5,535 nucleotides of DNA, from the NCBI GenBank assembly GCA_017552165.1, contig JAFZCF010000028.1, forward strand, positions 1 to 5,535. The letters run 5' to 3'. Below, one piece after another: positions 1-4,768 of this stretch. Both the position numbers and the translations under genes were made by a program. The first letter of the stretch is position 1. Each line of letters opens with the position of its first letter. Source of the stretch: Clostridia bacterium (GTDB lineage: Bacteria; Bacillota_A; Clostridia; Oscillospirales; CAG-272). Below the pieces are notes generated by a model, which ran no database searches, was not told the DNA's origin, and saw only the letters and a program-made list of their open reading frames with translations.

Positions 1-1
1 C

Positions 2-661
2 CTGTGCGACAACATGACTACCCGTTACTTCATACCGGCAAATACGAACGCGGAAGACAAACTCGTCTATATTGCCGACGAAGACATGAAAACGGAAGAG
101 AAATATCTTGACTCACGGCTTTACGGTATAATCCAGGATGCGTACGACAACGCGCTAAGTTATTCATACCCGAACAGGAACGGGATACCGGTCAGATTCG
201 AAAACGTCAGGACGGGAAGGATAATCAGATCGGGAGGTTTCTATTACCTTCTCGGCTATACCGACATAACGACCGCGTTCGCGCACAGGATAGATATGAT
301 TTCGAACTACGAAAAGAAGCAGGCCCCGTGGGATTTCCGCTATTTCAAATGGATGAAAAACGACGGGCTGCTCCCCACGATAGCGGCGTCTCTGCCTTGC
401 GAAAGGGTAGAGGAGCCGGTCGAGCTCGTGCTTTCCGCCGACGGGCGGGGCGCGATGAAGATCCGCGACAGGTTCGGGAATCTCGCCGTCAGGTATTCCG
501 CGGACGGGGACGGCAGCTCGCTGTTCAAAATCACGCTTATGCCCGAGGCGGCGGCGAGGTTCGCCGCCGAATGGTGCGACTGCGTGACCGTAAAGGCGCC
601 GCTCTCGATCGCCGCAAGAGTCAGGGAAATTCTGACAAATGCAAAGGCAAAGTATGACTGA
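2..661 (+). CDS. WYL-domain protein (5' end outside the window)
   Basis: The open frame has no stop back to base 2, and the first ATG (base 14) has no Shine-Dalgarno in the 13 bases before it, so the gene probably begins upstream and may have lost an N-terminal DNA-binding part. Numbered from that ATG, residues about 37-98 resemble a WYL domain: a helix (YGIIQDAYDNAL), a beta strand, then GFYYLLGYTD (75-84) and HRIDMI (91-96), equivalent to the family's G-x-W-Y-L and F-R-x-D-R-I blocks. Residues about 132-210 resemble the WCX extension that follows WYL in many regulators. WYL domains are SH3-like ligand sensors in transcription factors and in phage-defence and CRISPR regulators; the ligand here cannot be read from sequence. 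The stop overlaps the next gene by 8 nt, suggesting translational coupling and a shared operon. The WYL call is fairly secure; the role as a transcription factor is inferred. Confidence 0.72.
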   Translation: MCDNMTTRYFIPANTNAEDKLVYIADEDMKTEEKYLDSRLYGIIQDAYDNALSYSYPNRNGIPVRFENVRTGRIIRSGGFYYLLGYTDITTAFAHRIDMISNYEKKQAPWDFRYFKWMKNDGLLPTIAASLPCERVEEPVELVLSADGRGAMKIRDRFGNLAVRYSADGDGSSLFKITLMPEAAARFAAEWCDCVTVKAPLSIAARVREILTNAKAKYD

Positions 662-1496
662 TTTTTCCGAAGACGAGTTTCTGAAAAAGAAGACCTGCTC
701 CTTTACGGGGCACAGACCGGAGCGGCTCAAATTCCCGGAGGGCGAGGTCATAGACTGGCTCGCGCTTCAGATCAGGTCGGCGGTTTCCTGCGGATTTACC
801 AGATTTATAAACGGTACGCAGAGAGGCGTCGATATATGGGCGGCCGAGGAGATTATCCGTCTCAAGAAAGAAGGCGCCTGCGTTAAGCTTATCTCAGCGA
901 TACCTTTTGAGGGAGTTGAGAACGGCAAATGCTGGGACGGCGCATGGCGCGTAAGATTCAGACGCGTAGTCAACGAGTCCGACGAGGTTTACGTTGTCGG
1001 CGATTCCCCCGGCAGGGCGGCGTTTTTCGCGCGCGACGACTGGATGGTCGACCGGTCGTCCCGGCTGATTGCGGTGTACAACGGCGGCGGAGGCGGGACG
1101 AGACACACGGTAAAGTACGCTGAGGACAAAGGGGTCAGAGTCATCGAGTTCAGACCGGCGGTGCCCGCGGGCGCCGTGTGCAGAGGCCGCGTAAAGATAT
1201 GGCTCGACGACAATCGCCCCGCGCCCGAGGGATATCTGCATTGTCACAGCGTCAACGAGGCGAAGGCGGTGATTCGTTCCTGCGAGCGAAAGGGAATAAA
1301 GATAGACGTCATTGACTGCGACCACGACCTCGGCGAATATGCCGCGGACGGCGGCGACGGGATCCGTTTGATTGACTGGCTCGAGGCCGGACGGCGATTT
1401 TACCGCGTCGAAATCCACACGATGAACCCCGTGGGGCGCGCGAATATGCAGAGAATAATAGACAGATATCCGGAATGGTGCCTGAAATCTTTATAA
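654..1496 (+). CDS. SLOG (DUF1273/YpsA-like) domain fused to cREC receiver-like domain
   Basis: I chose ATG 654 (280 aa) because it overlaps the previous stop as ATGACTGA and has AAAGG 6 nt upstream; ATG 639 would add five residues. Residues about 12-165 match the SLOG/DUF1273 family: CSFTGHRPERL (15-25), GTQRGVDIW (54-62), a second strand with KLISAIPFEG, and DDWMVDRS (128-135) before AVYNGGGGGT, the phosphate-loop-like glycine run. SLOG domains are Rossmann-like folds predicted to bind or process nucleotide-derived ligands. Residues about 180-280 match the cREC 'cyclic-phosphate processing receiver' domain: VKIWLDDNRPAPEG (180-193), DCDHDLG (222-228) and IHTMNPVGRANM (254-265). cREC has been predicted to act on RNA cyclic-phosphate ends in RNA-repair contexts, without biochemical proof that I know of. 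The protein should be cytosolic; no signal peptide or membrane segment is seen. Domain calls are confident; the function of the fusion is inferred. Confidence 0.82.
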   Translation: MTDFSEDEFLKKKTCSFTGHRPERLKFPEGEVIDWLALQIRSAVSCGFTRFINGTQRGVDIWAAEEIIRLKKEGACVKLISAIPFEGVENGKCWDGAWRVRFRRVVNESDEVYVVGDSPGRAAFFARDDWMVDRSSRLIAVYNGGGGGTRHTVKYAEDKGVRVIEFRPAVPAGAVCRGRVKIWLDDNRPAPEGYLHCHSVNEAKAVIRSCERKGIKIDVIDCDHDLGEYAADGGDGIRLIDWLEAGRRFYRVEIHTMNPVGRANMQRIIDRYPEWCLKSL

Positions 1497-1554
1497 AATA
1501 GTTTTTTGATGTTGAAGCATGTACCGTTTTTGGCAATGGGCTTTTGGTTTCGTG

Positions 1555-1583
1555 TTGAGAACCGCGGCTTTTTGTGGTATAAT
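1555..1583 (+). promoter_or_regulatory. Promoter of leader copy 1
   Basis: TTGAGA (1555-1560), a 17-bp spacer and a perfect TATAAT (1578-1583) form a sigma-A-type promoter. Transcription should start near 1590, just before the structured leader copy 1. The sequence around the -10 (TGTGG before it, AT after it) is the same as in the second promoter 200 bp downstream. Confidence 0.82.
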
Positions 1584-1594
1584 ATTATCGTGGT

Positions 1595-1714
1595 CCGGTG
1601 AGATCGGGCAGGGAAGTCAGGAGAACGCGAGGGTGAGGAGGCCCTGTTATGACCGCGTTCGCGCCGCCCGCGACCGGAAACTGTTCCGCAAAACGTCATA
1701 ACCTGATGCGTGAC
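1595..1714 (+). promoter_or_regulatory. Diverged SAM-clan-like structured leader (copy 1)
   Basis: This is a homologue of the downstream SAM-type aptamer with its scaffold kept. P1 is GTCA/TGAC (1616-1619/1711-1714). P2a is GAACG/CGTTC (1623-1627/1656-1660). P2b is GGG/CCC (1631-1633/1642-1644), with CGAGGG and TGAC at the kink-turn positions. A 3-bp pseudoknot, AGG/CCT (1639-1641/1702-1704), is possible. The ligand core is altered: GCAACC has no exact match (best candidate GCGACC, 1670-1675, after a 9-nt insertion), and the AAGGTGC side reads AAAACGT. A P3-like hairpin CGGAA/TTCCG (1675-1679/1684-1688) is present. An alternative GC-rich rod is also possible: CCGGT/ACCGG (1595-1599/1673-1677), CGGGC/GCCCG (1605-1609/1666-1670) and GAACGC/GCGTTC (1623-1628/1655-1660). 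It uses bases of the P3-like hairpin, so the two folds exclude each other. This could be a decayed aptamer or one with changed ligand specificity; SAM binding is doubtful. Confidence 0.55.
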
Positions 1715-1751
1715 CGTATGTACCGTTTATGGTACACGGAATCCCGTTTTT
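1714..1751 (+). terminator. Weak hairpin/T-run after leader copy 1
   Basis: Two overlapping hairpins are possible. The longer is CCGT and GTACC (1714-1717, 1720-1724) pairing with GGTAC and ACGG (1731-1739) around a GTTTAT loop. The shorter, ACGG-AATC-CCGT (1736-1747), runs directly into TTTTT (1747-1751). They share ACGG, so the first could act as an anti-terminator for the second. The terminating stem has only 4 bp, so it may be weak or not a real terminator. Its position just before the second promoter fits the end of a short leader transcript. Confidence 0.3.
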
Positions 1752-1754
1752 GAG

Positions 1755-1783
1755 TTGACTTTTCAGGGGTTTTGTGGTATAAT
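1755..1783 (+). promoter_or_regulatory. Promoter of leader copy 2 and the downstream gene string
   Basis: TTGACT (1755-1760), a 17-bp spacer and TATAAT (1778-1783) make a near-consensus sigma-A promoter with a start expected near 1790. It lies upstream of the SAM-type aptamer at 1816 and is the best candidate promoter for the genes from 1995 onward; no comparable promoter was seen between those genes. Confidence 0.87.
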
Positions 1784-1802
1784 ATCATTGTCGTCCGGAG
1801 AG

Positions 1803-1929
1803 GCCGGGCAGCAGACATCCAGAGTACGCGAGGGACAGGCCCCGTGACCGTACAGCAACCTGTGAAATGATAAAGTTAGCAAGGTGCTAATGCCTGAACG
1901 ATGAAAGTTTACCCGCTACCGGCTTTTTT
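1803..1929 (+). terminator. Possible aptamer-closing helix with U-tract (terminator of copy 2)
   Basis: GCCGG (1803-1807) and AGC (1810-1812), upstream of P1, can pair with CCGGC (1919-1923) and GCT (1915-1917) downstream of it, enclosing the whole aptamer; CCGGC is followed directly by six T (1924-1929). No good local hairpin precedes this T-run. The arrangement suggests that ligand-stabilised folding brings the closing helix together and ends transcription, with the aptamer lying within the terminator stem. This is inferred from pairing alone, and an 8-bp interrupted helix is modest. Confidence 0.35.
1816..1903 (+). promoter_or_regulatory. SAM-I-clan riboswitch aptamer lacking a P4 stem (copy 2)
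   Basis: The element matches the S-box (SAM-I) core. P1 is CATC/GATG (1816-1819/1900-1903), followed by J1/2 AGAG (1821-1824). P2a is GTACG/CGTAC (1824-1828/1849-1853), enclosing the kink-turn motifs CGAGGG and TGAC. P2b is GGG/CCC (1832-1834/1840-1842). P3 is AGCAACCT/AGGTGCT (1854-1861/1882-1888). The pseudoknot of the P2 loop, CAGG (1836-1839), with CCTG (1893-1896) is perfect. Against the T. tengcongensis aptamer, the SAM-contacting bases U7, G11, C44-A45-A46-C47, U57-G58 and U88 are all present (T1818, G1822, 1856-1859, T1885-G1886, T1902). Oddly, the P4 hairpin is replaced by three bases (AAC, 1897-1899). SAM binding would be expected to switch off the downstream genes. Membership of the clan is secure; exact subclass (SAM-I versus SAM-I/IV variant) and ligand are not. 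Confidence 0.86.
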
Positions 1930-1965
1930 GTCCCCTTTGTGTCCAACAAATAAGGACAAAAAAGC
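1922..1965. repeat. Perfect 12-bp inverted repeat upstream of the Lrp-type gene
   Basis: GCTTTTTTGTCC (1922-1933) and GGACAAAAAAGC (1954-1965) are exact reverse complements separated by 20 nt; it ends 29 bp before the regulator's start codon. It may be an operator bound by the Lrp/AsnC protein encoded next to it (such regulators often autoregulate at AT-rich palindromes), or an mRNA hairpin. The T-run lies in the 5' arm, so it is not a standard terminator by itself. A second GTCC (1941-1944) could compete for the same GGAC. Confidence 0.6.
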
Positions 1966-1994
1966 AACAAGAAGACAAAAAGAAAGGGCAGAAA

Positions 1995-2453
1995 ATGAGC
2001 AAGAAACACAAACTCGACAACATTGACGAAAAGATAGTACGCATGCTTTCCGACAACGCGAGACTGTCGTACACCGAAATCGCAGACGCGATAGGTCTTG
2101 CGCGTCCGAGCGTAAAAGCCCGCATCGACACCCTCGAAAAGAGCGGTAAGATACTCGGCTACGAGACGCTCCTTGCCGAAGACGCCGACGAGCGCATCAC
2201 ATACATGATTGGCCTTTCAATCCATCCGTACGGCATGCAGTCGTGTCTTGCGAAGTTCAACACAGTCCCCGATATAAAGACCGTGCTCACCGCAACAAAC
2301 CGCAGCGCCTGCACTCTTATCTGCAAATCCATGACTTACGACAGAGCCAACAAGATAGGAGCCGAGCTGAAAAAATTTCCAGGCGCAAAAGAAGAGTCCT
2401 TCGCATTCGTAGAGGTGAATCACAAAAACATGTTCAATCACCCCGCCGCCTGA
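1995..2453 (+). CDS. Lrp/AsnC-family transcriptional regulator
   Basis: This 152-aa protein has the usual family length and two-domain order. Residues 7-57 form an AsnC-type winged helix-turn-helix: LDNIDEKIVRMLSDNARLSY, then EIADAIGLARPSVKARIDTLEKSGKI, with the recognition helix around 38-49. Residues about 68-142 form the RAM/ActR-like ligand-binding and oligomerisation domain. Lrp/AsnC proteins form dimers and octamers, and many respond to amino acids; the effector is not evident here. The start is supported by AAAGGG (1983-1988) 6 nt upstream. It is the first gene after the tandem SAM-type leaders and a perfect inverted repeat, which suggests both riboswitch control and possible autoregulation. 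The ADP-ribosylglycohydrolase follows within about 50 nt. Confidence 0.88.
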   Translation: MSKKHKLDNIDEKIVRMLSDNARLSYTEIADAIGLARPSVKARIDTLEKSGKILGYETLLAEDADERITYMIGLSIHPYGMQSCLAKFNTVPDIKTVLTATNRSACTLICKSMTYDRANKIGAELKKFPGAKEESFAFVEVNHKNMFNHPAA

Positions 2454-2490
2454 AGAGCGACGATACAAAAACCGCAAGCAAAGAAAAAAT

Positions 2491-2507
2491 GAGGTAAAGA
2501 AAAAACG
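2491..2507 (+). promoter_or_regulatory. Ribosome binding site and ACG at the expected start of the ADP-ribosylglycohydrolase
   Basis: GAGGT (2491-2495) lies 9 nt before an ACG (2505-2507) that occupies exactly the place of the family's initiator: the following codons read YGAILGDMIG, the conserved opening block of ADP-ribosylglycohydrolases, which usually begin M-x-G-A-I-x-G-D. The frame is closed by TGA at 2490-2492, and no ATG, GTG or TTG occurs before 2529. Either ACG is used as a rare start, or the start codon has been lost by mutation or misread. Confidence 0.6.
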
Positions 2508-2528
2508 TACGGTGCGATACTCGGCGAC

Positions 2529-3308
2529 ATGATCGGCTGTCCGTTCGAGTTCGATGAAAAAACAAAATCAAAGATATTTCCTCTCTTCAGCAAAGACAGC
2601 GTCTTTACCGACGACACCGTGATGACGGTCGCCGTCGCCGAGGCGCTCCTCGACGCGGGGCGCGACGCCCCGGTCGGGGTGATCGAAAACCTCTGCCGAC
2701 GTTCAATGCAGAAATGGGGAAACAGATATCCCCGCGCCGGCTACGGCGATCGCTTCTGTGTCTGGCTGAAGCGGGGCGGGAATGCGGCGCCGTATAACAG
2801 TTTCGGCAACGGCTCCGCCATGAGGGTGTCTCCCGCCGGATGGCTCTACGAGACGATCGCAAGGACACGCGAGGTCGCGAGGGCGACCGCCGCTGTGAGC
2901 CACAACCATCCCGAGGGAATTAAGGGCGCCGAGGCGACCGCGTCAGCGATTTTCCTCGCGAGGACCGGCCGTTCAAAAAATGAAATCAAGGGTTATATCG
3001 AGCGCGAGTTCGGATACGACCTCGACAGGACTATCGACGAGATCCGTCCCGGATTTCTGATGTACGAAGACTGCATGCGCACCGTCCCGGAGTCGATAAT
3101 TGGATTTCTTGAGGGAAAAGATTTCGAGGATACGCTGAGAAACGTCATATCTCTCGGAGGGGACGCCGACACGACCGGCGCGATAGCCGGGTCGATAGCC
3201 GAGGCGTTCTTCGGAATTCCGGATTACCTTAAAACAGAGTGCGAAAAGAGACTGGATCCGGACATGATTTCCGTCCTGCGGCGTTTTTGCGAGGCCGTTT
3301 CACGGTAA
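2529..3308 (+). CDS. ADP-ribosylglycohydrolase (DraG/ARH family)
   Basis: This gene should encode a cytosolic, magnesium-dependent hydrolase that removes ADP-ribose from proteins, nucleic acids or small molecules. From ATG 2529 it is 259 aa. FTDDT (26-30) and GGDADTTGAIAG (210-221) are the two metal-binding motifs; the Thr-Asp-Asp and Asp-x-Asp-Thr ligands are all intact. SFGNGSAMRVSP (91-102) and SHNHPEG (124-130) are further family blocks. The ATG start has no Shine-Dalgarno and would remove the conserved YGAILGD lead-in encoded at 2508-2528, so translation from ACG 2505 (267 aa) fits the family better; the coordinates given use the first conventional start. No ADP-ribosyltransferase is seen nearby, so the substrate is unknown. 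It sits between the Lrp-type regulator and a small hydrolase in the same string. Confidence 0.9.
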   Translation: MIGCPFEFDEKTKSKIFPLFSKDSVFTDDTVMTVAVAEALLDAGRDAPVGVIENLCRRSMQKWGNRYPRAGYGDRFCVWLKRGGNAAPYNSFGNGSAMRVSPAGWLYETIARTREVARATAAVSHNHPEGIKGAEATASAIFLARTGRSKNEIKGYIEREFGYDLDRTIDEIRPGFLMYEDCMRTVPESIIGFLEGKDFEDTLRNVISLGGDADTTGAIAGSIAEAFFGIPDYLKTECEKRLDPDMISVLRRFCEAVSR

Positions 3309-3336
3309 AAACGAAAAGCGAGGTGATTTAGACAAA

Positions 3337-3900
3337 ATGAAAATACTTTATGTCCACGGCTACGGCAGCCAAGCAAACAATTCGACGAGCCTGCTCATAC
3401 AAGAGGTCAGAAAAGACGACGAGGTCATCGCGCCGGCGATCCCTTACGCAGACCCCGAGCTCAGCGTCAGAACTATTGACGGGCTGATCGAAGAACACAA
3501 GCCCGACGTGCTTATGGGCAGCTCGCTCGGCGCGTTCTATCTCCTTCAGTTTGACCGGGGCATACCTCGCATACTGATAAACCCCGCTCTGCCAGAAAAC
3601 CTGACAAATATCGGTGGCAGAAAAGAGTTCGTCTCCGCGCTTGAAAAGCAGTTTGAAAACGTAAAAGACGTATCCCGCGGCCCTGCGGTGATCTACTGCG
3701 GCGAAGACGACGACGTCGCCCCGAATTTCGGGTATTTCAGCGGCCGTTACAATAACGATAAAAGCAACGTGCGCGTCCTCAGCGTCCCGCGTATGAATCA
3801 CCACCTGTCAAGGGACGCGATGCTCGGCCCGATCGACGGCGACCTCAGCAGATTAAAGCAGCATTGTTCCGCGAACCCGCGCGGCACAAATCTCAAATGA
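3337..3900 (+). CDS. Small alpha/beta hydrolase (YqiA/UPF0227-like esterase)
   Basis: This 187-aa protein has the short, lid-less layout of YqiA-type esterases. Residues 3-10 read ILYVHGYG, the first strand with the oxyanion-hole HG. GSSLG (61-65) is the nucleophile elbow with Ser63. ILINPAL (79-85) is the next strand. The acid is probably in EDDDVAP (123-129), and the histidine is His155 or His156 in MNHH, so a full Ser-Asp-His triad is present. No signal peptide or membrane segment is seen. Likely substrates are small esters or thioesters; nothing nearby identifies one. GAGGTGA (3320-3326) supports the start, and the gene begins 28 nt after the ADP-ribosylglycohydrolase stop. Confidence 0.83.
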   Translation: MKILYVHGYGSQANNSTSLLIQEVRKDDEVIAPAIPYADPELSVRTIDGLIEEHKPDVLMGSSLGAFYLLQFDRGIPRILINPALPENLTNIGGRKEFVSALEKQFENVKDVSRGPAVIYCGEDDDVAPNFGYFSGRYNNDKSNVRVLSVPRMNHHLSRDAMLGPIDGDLSRLKQHCSANPRGTNLK

Positions 3901-3923
3901 ACCGAACGAAAGGGCAAACAGAT

Positions 3924-4346
3924 ATGAATCCCGTCACACAGGCGCCGGCGGGCAGGCGTGAAAAGCTTGACAGCGCGGCGAAAATCCTCATGGAAGCTAT
4001 CGAGAATCACGGCTTCAAGACCACTCTCAAGGAGGTTTTTGAGATGCCTCTCAACCTCCGCCTCTCTTTCACCGACACGGTCATGAGCGCTCCGATAGAC
4101 GACTTTGATTTTTCGACCCGCGTAAAAAACTCGCTTCACCGCTCCGGCAGACACACGATCTCCGGGCTTGTCGACGCCGTCAGGGACGGGACGCTGAAGC
4201 ATATGCGCGGGCTTGGGGCAAAATGCGAAACCGAAATAAAGACGGCTCTCGTCGATCTGTCGTGGTCAGGTCTCTCGGAATCCGGAAGGATGGGCTTCTG
4301 CCGCGAACTCCTCGAGCACAACACAATAAAAAAAGGCGACACGTGA
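3924..4346 (+). CDS. Stand-alone RNA polymerase alpha-CTD-like protein
   Basis: I chose ATG 3924 (140 aa) because AAAGGG (3909-3914) lies 9 nt upstream; ATG 3897 overlaps the previous stop as ATGA but lacks a ribosome binding site. Residues about 57-112 match the C-terminal domain of the RNA polymerase alpha subunit, from PIDDFDFSTRVKNSL to RGLGAKCETEIKTAL. Compared with E. coli alpha, the UP-element contacts Arg265, Asn268, Gly296, Lys298 and Glu302 appear as Arg66, Asn69, Gly98, Lys100 and Glu104; Cys269 is Ser70 and Ser299 is Cys101. The alpha N-terminal dimerisation domain is absent; residues 1-56 are a short mostly helical segment I do not recognise. The protein could bind minor-groove A/T DNA or promoter regions, or act as a small transcription accessory factor. 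It overlaps the next gene by 4 nt. Confidence 0.8.
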   Translation: MNPVTQAPAGRREKLDSAAKILMEAIENHGFKTTLKEVFEMPLNLRLSFTDTVMSAPIDDFDFSTRVKNSLHRSGRHTISGLVDAVRDGTLKHMRGLGAKCETEIKTALVDLSWSGLSESGRMGFCRELLEHNTIKKGDT

Positions 4347-4768
4347 ACGGCGAAAAGCGGTTTGATTTAACGGGAACTCACACGCCGGATGAAATAAAAT
4401 CCGGTGCCGAAAAGATAATATGTACGATGTGCGGGAAGCCGTTTGACGAATGGGACGTCATGCTCGGAGACAACCGCTATGATATCTTTGTCAATTACGG
4501 GTCAAAATACGACCTGATGAGGATACGCTTCAATTTCTGTTGTGAATGCTTCGACAGGGTGCTCGACACGATAATTCCGATGTGCAAAATAGATCCCGTT
4601 GCGGACGACGACTGGTGGGAACACTGCGTAAGGGAGGCAAACGGCCGGCTCGTTATATGCCGCGAAGGCGTCGGCGAAGAAACCGGACAGGAAAAACAGA
4701 ACGAAAATGATGAAACGCAAACCGAAATATCCGAGTCACCATCTGAAAGAGATTCCGGTGACGCTTAA
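4343..4768 (+). CDS. Cysteine-rich putative zinc-binding protein of unknown function
   Basis: The preferred start is GTG 4343, which overlaps the upstream stop as GTGA with AAAAGG (4331-4336) just upstream, giving 141 aa; an in-frame ATG at 4223 would lie deep inside the previous gene. Cys27-x-x-Cys30 (CTMC, then GKPFDEWD) and Cys66/67-x-Cys69 (FCCECFD) look like two halves of a metal site, with YGSKYD (52-57) between them and Cys81 beyond. I recognise this as a type of small clostridial hypothetical protein, not one with a known role. The C-terminal 30 residues are acidic and Glu/Ser/Thr-rich, probably disordered, and overlap the next gene in another frame. No membrane segment or signal is seen. 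Zinc binding is an inference from cysteine spacing. Confidence 0.75.
   Translation: MNGEKRFDLTGTHTPDEIKSGAEKIICTMCGKPFDEWDVMLGDNRYDIFVNYGSKYDLMRIRFNFCCECFDRVLDTIIPMCKIDPVADDDWWEHCVREANGRLVICREGVGEETGQEKQNENDETQTEISESPSERDSGDA

Larger units (their letters stand above)
1521..1925 (+). repeat. Tandem duplication of a ~200-bp promoter-leader cassette
   Basis: The gap between genes (1497-1994) is mostly two diverged copies of one unit, about 1521-1719 and 1720-1925. Both begin GTACCGTTT and continue to a -35 element. Both share TGTGGTATAATAT (1573 and 1773), GTCCGG then CGGGCAG (1594 and 1793 onward) and ACGCGAGGG (1625 and 1826). The -35 and -10 hexamers of the two copies are offset by exactly 200 bp. 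Similarity is high through the promoter and 5' half of the leader, then falls off, with weaker similarity returning around CCTGA (1702 and 1893). Outside the repeat, 1497-1520 holds only a T6 run with no convincing hairpin, and 1966-1994 is A-rich leader with the ribosome binding site AAAGGG (1983-1988). Confidence 0.78.

Noticed and set aside
164..751. Minus-strand open frame opposite the WYL gene
   Set aside because: It crosses two plus-strand genes with clear domains, and its translation is Arg/Pro-rich without family features.
1497..1520. Terminator after the SLOG-cREC gene
   Set aside because: There is a T6 run (1502-1507), but no stable hairpin directly upstream of it.
1595..1690. Possible small SRP (4.5S-type) RNA in the GC-rich rod
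   Set aside because: The rod shape is similar, but the conserved SRP apical motif (GGAAGGAAGCAGC type) is missing and the sequence aligns instead with the SAM-type leader at 1800-1900.
1816..1903. Other riboswitch classes (TPP, lysine, cyclic-di-GMP, guanidine, cobalamin)
   Set aside because: Their signature motifs are absent, while P1-P3, the GCAACC/AAGGTGC core and the P2-loop pseudoknot all match the SAM-I clan.
3328..3804. Long minus-strand open frame opposite the alpha/beta hydrolase
   Set aside because: The plus-strand frame has a full hydrolase motif set and a ribosome binding site; the minus frame is a shadow with no recognisable domain.
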